Source: Lithospermum erythrorhizon
Lineage: Eukaryota > Streptophyta > Magnoliopsida > Boraginales > Boraginaceae
Assembly: GCA_019722365.1 (NCBI GenBank)
Contig: JADFUC010001203.1
Location: 1 to 64,000 of the forward strand
Reading direction: 5' to 3'
DNA: 64,000 nucleotides
The translations under genes and the position numbers were made by a program. Of this stretch, positions 47,597 to 58,559 are shown one piece after another. The notes under the pieces were generated by a model. The model made no database searches. It saw only the letters and a list, made by a program, of their open reading frames with translations, and was not told the origin of the DNA. How positions within the stretch are numbered: position 1 is the first letter of the stretch; every line of letters starts with the position of its first letter.

Positions 47597-50182
47597 TGTA
47601 ATAACCTCGCTACTCTAAAAAAAATTAAATTAAATTTCTACGGGTGGTGGACTGAGATAGTATAAATAATTTCGATAATAATATTATTTCGTAAATTATT
47701 TGAGCCGAATCACATTTATAATTTAGAAGTAGTAGCCGGGGATAATTCGAAAGGTTGGGATAGTTAAATCACTGACAAGTCGATTCGGCTCGAAACTCGC
47801 ACAAACTCCCCGTAAAAATTCCACGATTCTAAGTGTTAAGTCATCCATCTTCTTCCACTATTCACTCAAAAACACAAAAATCACATCTCCTCCCTTCTTC
47901 CTTGCAAGTTTCTGGCCGAGTCCTATGGAGCAAAACCCAAAAAATTTCTTCCATTTCATCACTTTATTGCATTATAAAGACCACAACTCAATTTTAAGTG
48001 ATGATTCTAAGTTTGTTAAGGGTTCTAAGGGACGATATAAGTGATTAATTCATGATTTGTAGGTTGTTTGAGGATGTTATGGTCGAGTTGACTTTTCTTA
48101 GGTTTCTCTGATTGACTTTTGGTCATATTTTTATAAGACTTTAAATGTTTAGGAGTTTAATTGAGACTCACAGTTGTTTCTCATGATGTTAAAATGATGA
48201 TTTAAAAATTGATTAAAAGTGATAGTTGAAAAACGCGATTTATAAGTTGAGTTATAATCGATATTTTGGAGTATAGGTTGTTAACTATGGAATTTGAGGG
48301 TTAATTAGAAATGACTTATGTTGATTGAAATGTTAAATTAATAAGGTGGAATTTAACTGGGAGATCGATTCGCTGTATCCGACGGATTATTAATTGTTTT
48401 ATCCGGCCATTTTAGACTCATGAAATAGTTCCACTAAGAGTTGGTAGCTTGTCTTCTAGAACGCAGGTATTGTAGTAGGTTTTGATTATACTTTCTGGTG
48501 TTTTGTTAGGCGCTGATCGTGTGGTAAAGGGCAAGCATCTCTGATCAAGGTTTCATGGTTTTTGTGGTAATTTAGCAGAGGCGAGTACTTATCTCAATGC
48601 GGTGTTACTTTTACTTACTTACTTTTAAATTGTGTGAACATGTTATTGTGGTATGATTATGTGAGAATGATGTACATGCCATTGTGTTGTGGATTATTTG
48701 AGAATCTATACATGTAGTTATCATTTATCATGGGATTCATTTTGTGTGGTTCATGATATGATTATGTGATTATATTCTCATGGGGTTGAAGATTGCTTTG
48801 AGGTAAGTAATAGCTTGAACTCCCAACTTATATTTCTGATTTCGTGGCCTTGGTCGGCATCAAGTATTTCTCGTAGCCTTGTCGGCACCACCGTTAGAGC
48901 TTCTGCACTTGCCTAAGACTTTTGCATGCTTATGGCCTTGTTTCAAGGTTGTGTTTGATGTACGATTGTGATGTTTTAATTCGTGTGCTTGATATATTGT
49001 TTGGGGATTAGAGTAGTTGGTTATTGAGAGGTGTTGGTTAGAGTTATGTATGACTTCATAAGGACTTAAATATCGATTCAATCTCTGTCAGGGATGATTA
49101 AGTGGTTAAAGCGACTTACCTCGCAAAGATATGAGATCGGGATTGGCCTTATACTCGGTATAAGGGAGATCTTATTGTCACTTTGCTATGTGCATTGTTG
49201 ATGTTGGCCTTAGTACTTCGTATATGTGCAACAAGCATCTATTATCACTTCGCTATGTGCATTGTTGCCAAAGTGTCTTATACTTTGGGTATATGCAACA
49301 ATGAGATCTATTGTCACTTTAAGTTTATGGGCATTGTTGATGTCGGGCCTTATACTACGGTATAACTGCTAGTGTTAGCTACTTATCTATTCTCAAGGTA
49401 GACGGATTGAGTATACGCGCATTGGGAAAAGGTATATTCAGGGATATACGGTAGATGTGGCGTGATGACTAGGGTTATAGTCGCTAGTTGGTCTCTATGA
49501 TTTCATTATGGGTGTTTGTCCGCTTCTATTGAGACCTTCTATTATATCTTGACATGTTATGCCCGGCACTTCTTTTGAATCTTATTTGTGATGACTTTAT
49601 TAGTACCTGCTATATATATATACGTATTTCATTCATGTTGGGCTATACATTAGTCCGCTCAGCCCGTATGGTAAGTTCACCCCGTGTTAAGTGTTCACTA
49701 AGCTTCTCGGCTTACACCTCTTTTCGCCATGGGCTACTTTCATTCGTGCTGTGCCGACAGACTACACAGCCTGGTGAGGTCATTGAGAGTTTGTTCCTAG
49801 TGGCGAAGTAGCATCGGGCGGTAGAGATCTCACAACCGATTTGACGGTTGTCAATCGCTTTTTGGATTGTTGTACTTTATTTTCAAACTTTAGGTTTGTC
49901 ACCGCTTGTCACTGTATTCTCGAGTACAATACTTTCATTTATTTTAGAAATTTTGCCGGCATTACTATTTATCGATATGTTGTATATATGGAGTTGGTTG
50001 GTTAGATATCACCCGATGGATTGCAAAATTTAAAACCGTTATTATTTTGAGAATATTAATGGAAATCAAATTTTGGATGAAACGAAAGTAATTTTTAAAC
50101 CGAGTCGCCCATCGGCTCGTGACTCGTGTTCCGGATTATAATGATTGTCACTCAGGCGGCCGATACCGGGCGGGTCGCTACA
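47597..50182 (+). repeat. 5' LTR of gypsy chromovirus G
   Basis: Starts TGTAATAACC at 47597 and ends GGGTCGCTACA at 50182, 4 bp before the primer site; 2586 bp. The first 370 bp match the 3' LTR at 54980-55365, including AGTATAAATAATTTCGATAA and TCTTCCATTTCATCACTTTA. Long LTRs and this primer site fit Tekay/Del chromoviruses. Open frames of 60-85 codons inside are not supported. Confidence 0.85.
49140..49375. repeat. 65-bp tandem motifs in the G LTR
   Basis: Three to four diverged units built from CCTTATACTCGGTATAAG-like inverted repeats followed by GATCTATTGTCACTTTGC and TATGTGCATTGTTGATGT; periods of about 60-70 bp. The TTATAC-GTATAA palindrome is the same core as in the arrays at 5129-5397. 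Confidence 0.65.
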
Positions 50183-50186
50183 ATTT

Positions 50187-50198
50187 TGGTATCGTAGC
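50187..50198 (+). other. Primer-binding site of element G
   Basis: TGGTATCGTAGC, a close match to TGGTATCAGAGC, the complement of the initiator tRNA-Met 3' end, in the expected place just inside the 5' LTR. Confidence 0.8.
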
Positions 50199-50299
50199 TT
50201 AGGTTTCATACACGGTTATCTGCGTGGTTGTGTGTCACTTGTTTTTCTTGAGTCGCTGTGGAGTGGTGTTTTTTTTTATAAAAGTTTGAGTCTTTTCTT

Positions 50300-51355
50300 T
50301 GTCGTGATGATCGCTGAGGATGCCACCCGTAGTTCGTGGGAAGGCAGAGCAAAGAGGTGCCACGGGTAGGCCCAGAGAGGCCGAAATGTAGGGGTATATT
50401 TGTCGATGAGTACAAGGACCAAAGAAAAAACTGACGTGCATTCCTTCTCGAGCATGTCGAGAGAGCAGGTGACCTCGCAGGAGAGGTAAATGCTCAGTGG
50501 CTCTGAAAGCCAGCCAGGAGGTCGAATTCCGCAGTGTTGTTTGACCTGCTCTGTTATAGATCCTCCCAAGTTTCCGGCTCCGCCAGAGTGTGCTATTGAG
50601 TTCATCCGGGACATGAAGTCCATTTTTGAGCCGATGGGGATTGTGGGCGAGATGAGAGTGAAGTTTGCTACTTATAGACTTCACGAGAGTGCCTCTGTGA
50701 CTCGTGAGAACTCCGAAAGGCCCTGACCGCGAGAGGGGAGATTCATGTTTCCTGGGAGCGATTTGTTGAGCTTTTCCTGAGAACTATTGCTTAGAGACCC
50801 ACATGGTGGCTTTGGCGAGAGAGCTGATTTTGCTGACGCAGGGTTCGAGGTCACAGGAGTACGACAGCTTCGTTGATACGCCACTACTTCCTCGATGTTT
50901 ATCCTAGAGCCTAAGCAGGGATCACTAGGTTCGTGGATACCGATTTGGAGATAATGGCCACCGCATCTCACCGATGGTTTTTAATTAGTTTCATGAGGTG
51001 AGGAATGCAAGATGGAAATGGGAGTTGGCGTAGAGCTGTAGGCGAGCTGATCGGCGAGGAGTCGACCGAGACTTTCGATTCGGCATGCTGTACTAGCTCT
51101 TAGAGTTCGTGAGGAGGACTGACTAAATGGAGTCGCCCCGGGTGTAGTTACTCACTGCCTGCAAGTCATCAATTATTCCACCGCTCCTTCCAGACGGTGG
51201 GTGCTCGCGAGATCCGGCGGGGTCCAGAGCAGCCTGGGAGTTCGGGAGAAGTATCCGCCGCTACTGGCCAGGGTCGACGGGGCATGTAGCAGACTTTTAT
51301 AGGTGGTCACATGTTATCGATGCCGCCAGCTCGTGACTTCGTGAAAGATTGCCCC
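50300..51355 (+). pseudogene. Gypsy gag of element G, broken
   Basis: A gag remnant typical of plant chromoviruses. 50570-50725 encodes PPEFAIEF-like, then FIRDMKSIFEPMGI and VKFATYRLHESA, the retrotransposon gag core. A zinc knuckle lies at 51310-51352: CYRC then, after a frameshift, DFVKDCP, which together fit CX2CX4HX4C. Stops and frameshifts split it throughout. The gag protein would form the virus-like particle that packages element RNA. The same region is present as a fragment at 41183-42510. Minus-strand frames of up to 149 codons at 50206-50684 are antisense shadows. Confidence 0.75.
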
Positions 51356-54300
51356 TGCCTTTCCGTAGAGAGAGGTGCTAGTACTTCAAATATTTATTTC
51401 AAATTGCCAGAGGCGGTTATCAGGGAATCATGTGAGCCGATTCATGGCCGTGAGGCTGGGATACGGAGTCGAGGAGACCCTCGTAGGAGTGTCGGTAGCA
51501 ACAACGGAGTCGGTCGAGGCCGATTCATGCCGCTACTCATCAGACGCATTGTGATACCCTCAGAGCGCCGATGTGTCTACGGCTTCGGTGGTGATATCGA
51601 GGCCAGGTGTCGTTTTGATTCCCGGGGGCTACGTGATTCTTTGTTTCTCGTAGTTTTATTTCGCCTTTATCCTGTATGTTGTGTGCCTTTGCCTATTCCA
51701 CTTGGAGATTATGACACTAGTAGGAGGTCGGCTGTTGTGATTCTCAGATTTGTGAGACCGGCCCTTTGATCAGATGCGTCGGCTTGTTTTCCTCACGATT
51801 TACTTCTATTTGAGCTTTCCTGATTGACCTTATTTTGGGTATGGATTGGTTGGGAACATCATTCCGTTATTGATTGCCATCGGAAGGAGATTACTTTTGG
51901 GGTTCTGGGGAGACTATATATCCGATTTGCGGGAGATGGGTGAAGATTTTTGTATTCGAAGCTTTTTAGACAAGATTTCGAGGCTAGAGGCTGATCTTAA
52001 AGGGTGTATTGGGTTCTTTGGGGTATCTCGATTGATTTGAATAGAGAAAAGGGCATTAGAGATGCGGGTTGTTGGGAGAGTTCAAGGATGTTTTTCCCGA
52101 GGACTTACCGATCATGTAGGAGATCGACTCGCTTATCGAGGTTATTCCGCTACTGCGACCAATTTCTCTTCCACCGCATGTGATGGCCCTAGCCGAAATA
52201 AGTAGAATCAAGGGACTCAAGCATGTGAGTTGTCGAACAAAAAAGATCTCTACCGACCGAGTGTATCTTCGCTGGGCGCACTGCTTTGTTTGTTAAAAGT
52301 AAGTGACGGTTCACTTGAGGCCGCTGTGATTGACTATAGGTAGTTGAATAAAGTGACCATTAAGAACCGATACCCATTGCCCAATTGAAGATTTGCTCGA
52401 TCATCCGAAAAATGCCAAGGTCTTCTCGAAGATTGATTTGGCGGTTCCGTTATCACGCTTGAGGATCAGTGGAGATACTCCGAAATCAAGCCCGATCTCG
52501 TTATGGACATTGTGAGTTTATAGTGATGCCATTTGATTGACAAATGCACCGGCCTCTATGGATTTGATTTAACTGGTGTTTCGGGGAGTATTTGGATGAG
52601 TTTTGATGCTGTATTCATTGATGATATTCTCGACATATTCTGTAGGGGAGTGAGAATACGAGAGGCATTTGCAGACAGTTTCGAGGACCTTGAGGAAGCA
52701 ATTCGCTTGTATACAAGTTTTCAAAATGTGAGTTCCTTGCCAGGAAAGTGCAATTCCCTGGTCATGTTATTTCCGCAGGGTATTTGTGATCCACGTATGT
52801 GGAGGCCGTGGAATACTGGGAGCGCTCCCACAAGCCGCGACCGAAAGTTGTGGAGTTTCTCGGGGTTACCGGTTATTACAGAGATTCATCATGACTTTTC
52901 ATCGCGACGCCATTGACCAAAGCTGACCGTAAAAGGGGTCTCCAATTTATTTGGGATTACGATTGTGAGAATTGTTTGCATTAAAGGAAGTTGATTACGG
53001 CTCCATTGTCATGACACCGGCCCGGTTCCGAGGGCTACGTGATTTATAGCGATGCTCGCATCGTGATGGGTGCTACTGATGCGTAATGAGAAGGATTTCA
53101 TGCTTCACAACAACCTGGGCCGAATCACGGTGAAGAACTATCCGACCCATGATCTTGAGCTAGCGGCGATAGTCTTTGCGCTGAAATCATGACATTATCT
53201 CAGACAAGAAATGCTTTATTTTACCGATCATAAGAGCTTGAAGTATCTACCGACGCAGTAGAGATTTGAATTTGAGGCAGAGTGAGGCGGATGGAGTTCA
53301 TCGCTGATTATGACTTGACTATCGAAAGTACCACCTAGGAAGGCAAATGTAGCCGATGACCGAGTGTAAAGTGGAAACCAAATGACCCGTAGATGAATGT
53401 ACTGAGTCGATTTTGATGTCGGTAGCGACGGAGATTACCATACGAGAGTTCGACCAGCAGTTTGCCGATCAAATCTTAGAATCGGCAGCAGAGCGGATGA
53501 GAGACCGCACTTTATCAAGAGGGATATAAAAATGGGTCGATCATTTCACAAATATTTAAATGTATTTCGAGATGAATGGCGATCAAGCAGGTACCGTGAT
53601 TCGCATGGGTCGGTAAGGGAGATTCTTTGACGAGGCTCATACTACCCCTTTATATGCATACCCGGTAGCACTCAATATGTACCGTGATTCGAGGTTGACT
53701 TATTGGTGGCCAGGAATGAAGAGAGATCGCAGAAGCTCAGGGCAAAAGTCAGCTGGGTTTGTCGCCATTGTGTGAAGGCCGAGCATGACATCCTCAAGGG
53801 GTTTGTTCCGCATACTTCCTATTCCCGAAAGTGGGACATGGAGAATATCACCATGGACTTCGTGTTTGGGCTTCCTAGGATTGAGGCGACATGATGGATT
53901 TGGGGTAATTGTGGATAGGCTTACCAAGTCGCTCATTTCCTACATATCAAATCTACAGATACCAGAGACTAGCGAAGATCTATGTGGATCGACAGAGGTT
54001 GCACGGGTTCCGGTGTCGATCATTTCGACTACGACGCTAGATTCACTTCGAGGTTCCTGAGGGGTTTCCGTGAGGCACCGGGACCAGAGTTTTGTTTATA
54101 ACTTTTTCATCCCAGACAGATGGGCAATCTGAGAGGACGATACGGACGTTGGAGGATATGCTCCGTGCTTGTGTTCTGAATTTCTCCGGGAATTGGGACG
54201 ATGAGTTGCCCAAGATAGAGTTCGCTTACAACAACAGCTTCCATGCTAGCATTGAGATGGCACCTTTGAGGCATTGTGGCCGGGCGAGGCCGCATCTTTG

Positions 54301-54890
54301 TTGAAACGAGGTAATAGAGGAAAGTTTACTTGCCCTAAAATTGGTCGAGAGTTCAAGAGAGCGGATCGCTGATTCAAGAAGATCTCAAGACGCTCGTGAT
54401 AGGCGTAATAAGAAGTATGCGCATCACTCCGCAGTAGACTTGTCATTTGAGGTCGGCACCGCAGTGTTCCTCGGTGGTGAACCCCAAGTGTGGAGGGGAT
54501 GCTGCTCGTGAGGAAAGGAAGTTGAGTCCTCATATTGGACCATTCGAGATCCTTGGGAGAGTTGGTCTCGTGGCTTATCGGTTACGTTGCCTCCTGAAGT
54601 TTGGATATAGGATTCATAATGTGTTCCATGTATCCTCGTTTGAGCAAGTATATCCTTGACGAAGTCGCATATTCTTAGTCACCTCCGTGGAGCTTCGAGG
54701 AGGACCTCACGCTTGGAGGAAAGACCGTGGAAATTTTGGACCGGAAAGAGAAGGTTTTGAGAGTAAGGTAGTGGCCTTTAGTGAAAGTCTTGTGGAGGAA
54801 TCGCGGTGTGAGGAGTTTACTCTGGAACGTGAGAACGACGAACCGCTACCCGCAAATTTTCGAAAGTGTATGAAGTAGTATTTCTTTATT
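51356..54890 (+). pseudogene. Gypsy pol of element G: protease, RT, RNase H, integrase, chromodomain
   Basis: Protease remnant at 51560-51770 (FDSRGLRDS where DSGAT-FIS is expected). RT at about 52080-52920, with KNRYPLP near 52360, KVFSKIDL near 52425 and the catalytic VFIDDIL at 52611-52631, both aspartates kept. RNase H at about 52910-53390, including LTKADRKRGLQFIWD and VIYSDAR. Integrase at 53690-54300, with CRHC of the zinc-binding end (53760), MENITMDFVFGLP (53840) and TDGQSERTIRTLEDMLR (54116). The GPY/F region is at 54530-54655 (GPFEILGRVGLVAYRL, HNVFHVSSF). A worn chromodomain tail lies at 54690-54870, readable across frames as PLVKVLWRN and a WE-R-E motif. Domain order RT-RNase H-integrase identifies Ty3/gypsy; the tail fits Tekay/Del. 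Dozens of frameshifts make it inactive. Confidence 0.85.
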
Positions 54891-54967
54891 TTGTATGGCA
54901 TTTGATTTTGTGTTATTATATGCTCTTCTGGTTGTTGGGCTGTTAAATTTCGAGGCTCTAAATTTTA

Positions 54968-54979
54968 TTAGGTGGGTAT
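54968..54979 (+). other. Polypurine tract of element G
   Basis: TTAGGTGGGTAT directly before the 3' LTR start TGTAATAATCC at 54980. The same tract precedes the LTR of element D (22863-22876, minus strand). Confidence 0.75.
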
Positions 54980-55365
54980 TGTAATAATCCGTTAAACTAA
55001 AAAAAAAAATTTCGGCCGCGCGGACTTTATAGTATAAATAATTTCGATAATATTATTTCAAAATTATTTGAGCTGAATCACATTTATAATTTAGAAGTAT
55101 TACCGATAACGAAAGTTAAGTTAGATCGTTAAATCGCCGATAACTCGATTCGGTTGAAACGGGCACAAACTCCTATGTAAAATTCCAAGACTTAAGCCAT
55201 AAGTCATCCATCTTCTCTTCCTTCCACCTATTCACCTAAAACACAAAATCACAAAAATCACATCTCCCTCCTTCTTCCTTGCTTGGCCGAAAGTCCCATG
55301 GAGCAAAACCCAAAAAACATTTCTTCCATTTCATCACTTTATTGCATATAAAGATCCTCAAGTTG
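54980..55365 (+). repeat. 3' LTR of gypsy chromovirus G, truncated
   Basis: Matches 47597-47970. Similarity stops at about 55365, where sequence belonging to copia element H begins, so over 2 kb of this LTR is missing within the window. Confidence 0.75.
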
Positions 55366-56676
55366 TTTTGTAAGACTTCCTCTGAATAATGGTATTCGAT
55401 TCAAACCTTTTTTTGAAGATAACAAATTGTTTAAACGAACTAATCTCGTTTTCAAGTGAACGTGTAATCAGGTTTATTCTTTAATAAGTTCAAGCGCTTA
55501 AGGAGTTAACGGATACTGAGGTCTGGCGGACGAGTCATAACAAACGCCTAAGCCATTCAAGGAGCTCGTGGTCTTATTACAGCTATAGGTATTTGTAAGG
55601 AAACTCTACACTTAGTATATGTTGTTTTAAGTATGAGAGAAATGACTTTTATGCTTAATCTTTGAATAGTTTTAAAATCGATAGTCCGTTATTTCTAATC
55701 CTAAGTATAGATTTATCTATTGTTGGTGCTCGCATAAATGACCTTGTCATTTTGTTTTGAGAATTGGCTTGAACGATCCTTATTTTGGAAGAGAAAACAT
55801 CGACCATCGGCGTATCCCCATCGGTAGGGCCGGTCTCGCTCATAACTCGGAGCAGGGTCCCGACGCATCGAGACCCCGGCCTCTCGAAGGTGTCTACAAT
55901 GCATTTTATGTGCTTTGTACTGCTACTTCCGCCCATCGAGGGGCTCACCGGCACTCGGCCCTCGGCGGGCCATTTTCTTCTCGCATATTTTTATGCACTA
56001 TAAGTCTTCTTTCCATTTTAAACCCCTCAACTTTTTACCTAATTCTAAGCATTAAATTTAAAATTCAAAAGGCAAAAAGTCAATAACTCTTATATTTAAT
56101 CTTCATTATCTTTTGCGTAGTTTCCTAGTCAGGTGCAAATTTGTATTACTCAATCCTCTTTTTGATTTAGTGAAATCCTTGTGTGGTGTAGCATAGGGTT
56201 TGCTATTCCTAGTTGAGAAAGCGGCGAAATCCTGAGTAGATTTTCCTGGGTTCCTAATCTAGTAGATTAGGTGTTGAAATCCTTATGGGTACTGGGTCAC
56301 TTGGTTGGAGGCTAGGTGTTTGATAATAGTCTTGAGAGAAGTTGCTTGTGTGTAATCAAACAATTCTTCAAGAGCTAGTTATCTTTGCCAAAATCCCGAG
56401 GTTGGAAAGCCGACGGTCGAGCATTAGGGGAACCGAAGCTCGTTAAAATCGTGTGTATCGTCTTTCTATCTTTGCTCTTTACTTTCAAGTATTCTTGTTA
56501 TTTTAGCTAATCATATTTTGGTTGTTTAATTCTTGACTAATCATTCTCGAGCTGGTATGGCCCATCAATTTTTATATTCATTGTTTGTTAATTCCGCATT
56601 ATTAAATTAAACTCAAAAGATAATAACTTAACTTAAACCTTATTCACCCCCTTCTAAGGTTATATCTAGGCTAACA
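55366..56676 (+). repeat. Probable 5' LTR of copia element H
   Basis: Ends GGCTAACA at 56676, two bases before a tRNA-Met primer site. A possible LTR start is TGTTGGTGCTC at about 55719; 55366-55718 may be part of the LTR or a leftover of its target. It contains worn copies of a 67-bp repeat (starts at 55819, 55866, 55933), then a TATA-like CACTATAAGTC at 55997 and a pyrimidine-rich leader, the layout of a U3 with core promoter. The second LTR would lie beyond the window. Confidence 0.6.
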
Positions 56677-56678
56677 AT

Positions 56679-56690
56679 TGGTATCGAGTC
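56679..56690 (+). other. Primer-binding site of copia element H
   Basis: TGGTATCGAGTC, close to the TGGTATCAGAGC complement of initiator tRNA-Met, placed two bases after the LTR end. Confidence 0.75.
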
Positions 56691-56734
56691 TGTGGTTCTA
56701 CCACTAAAGCTTAAAAATCTTGGTAAGAAAAGAT

Positions 56735-57800
56735 CATGGGTAGTAACGGAATATAGGTAGCTCGAACTTTTGTGTCAAGCGAGGTCAAGCGCAAGGCCAC
56801 CATTACTTGATGGTTCAAATTATGACTATTGGTGCAACGCCTTCAAGTATCACGTCTAAAGTATCGACATAAATTACGGGAGGTGATCATCAAGGGTCCA
56901 CTCATTCCCACAAGCATCAAATTTCGAAGTCGAGCTCATAGAACTCGATCAAGCGCGATGCGAGGCAAATATAAAAGATTTAGGTGTCAGCCGTGGTGGA
57001 AGTCCCAATTGAGGACGTGGATAAAAAGGATGATGGAGTGCTAAGGACAGGAACTCAAGAAAGTGGAGCAAATTCTAAAGCCATTCACGCTTCACAATGC
57101 TACGTGCATGAGGCATATTAAGTGCTCGATTCAGGACGAAATCGGCCAAGTGAGATACGTGGAACACTCTGTTGTGAAACCATATTGGTTCTAGCCAAGT
57201 GAAGACTACAAGGGTTCGACTTTTGACTAGAGAGTATCAAACCTTCGAAATGTATCATGGAGAGTCTATCAAAGACATGCATCAAAGGTTCAATACCATC
57301 ATCAATAACTTGGATTCTCTAGGGAAGACATTCTCCTTAGAAGAATTGAATGGGAGAATTATTGAAGCCGTCAATCCCGAGTTTGGCCAAAAAGTATGTG
57401 CCATAAATGAAGCCAAGGATATCAAGACTCTTTCCACTCAAGAGCTCATTGGATCCTTGAAAGCAGAAGAGGAAGTAATTGCTAAGAACAAGCTCGAATC
57501 GGCGGACAAAAAGAAAATGGCTCTCGTGGGCGGCTAAAGCAATGCAAAAAAAGTTGTTGAGAAAATTGAGAGCGACGAGGATGATGAAGACATGGCCATG
57601 TTTGCTGCATCACAAAAGTTTCTAAGACCCAAAAGAATAATACGACTATGGACATAGAAGCTTCAAGAAATATGAAAACTATGAAAGTGAAGTACGGCGA
57701 CGCTATAAGCAGGGCAAATCAAAAGAGATAAAAATGTTTTGAATGCAACAAGCCCGACATCTCAAGATGGATTTCAACCTCGCCTAGCTAAGAGGTCTCA
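56735..57800 (+). pseudogene. Copia gag of element H (UBN2 type)
   Basis: The likely start is the ATG at 56735 (MGSNGI), soon followed by stops. A PPLLDGSNYDYW block is readable near 56800. The long intact piece 57199-57537 (112 codons) encodes LTREYQTFEMYHGESIKDMH, FNTIINNLDSLG and LIGSLKAEEE, the UBN2 gag fold seen in SIRE/Maximus elements. A zinc knuckle remnant starts at 57734 with CFECNKP but has lost the later His and Cys positions. Gag would form the particle that holds element RNA. Confidence 0.8.
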
Positions 57801-58559
57801 AATCCAAGAAAGTAAGGCAACAAGGCCACTTGGGAGGATGAACCGAAGCGAATCCGACTGGCCGAGTATACATGCAACGTAGCCATGCCTTCATGGCACT
57901 GCATTTCATGGAGGTACCTCTTAACTCTAATTTCTATCGGATTATGAGCTCAATAGTGATGATGAGTAATTAGACTAGTAGTTTGACAAGCTAAGCAACA
58001 ACTATAATGAGTTGTTAGAAAGTTTTTGAAAAAATTGCTTAAAAGGAATGTTGTTCAAAATAAATAAAAGCTTGTTTCGCTTAAAACCATTTCCTCGAAA
58101 AAATGAAGTCACTATTGATAAAGCTTGACTCAATCTTAAAATGATGGAATTTGAAAAATTGAGCTTAAAACAAAGTCTTAGTAAGGTTGAGTTGAAAATG
58201 TAGAACTCAAAACTCACTCAACTTGTATTCCTGAGAACAAACAAGTTAAATGAAATTCTGACGCTGAATGCTATCCAACGTTCAACAAAAAAAAGGATTA
58301 GGGCTATTCAAGTGATAACTCTTATCCTTCTAATGTTGCTTCATCATCCGGTATTAAATTTATTAGACCACATTTCACTTGCACTTATTGTGAGAAAGGA
58401 AATCATGAGTCTTCTAGCCGTCTGCTCAGCAGTTAATGGTGATTGGGCACCATGTCCCAAGTCTCTTCAAAGACCGAAATGGATCGTGGAGAAATCCATT
58501 TACTTACTAACCTCCCAAGGACCCAAATCACATCGGGTACCTCGAATGAGAACTTGATT

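Noticed and set aside
50235..50684. 149-codon minus-strand frame
   Set aside because: Antisense to the leader and gag of gypsy G.
56829..57044. 71-codon frame as a separate gene
   Set aside because: It is an out-of-frame part of the copia H gag region.
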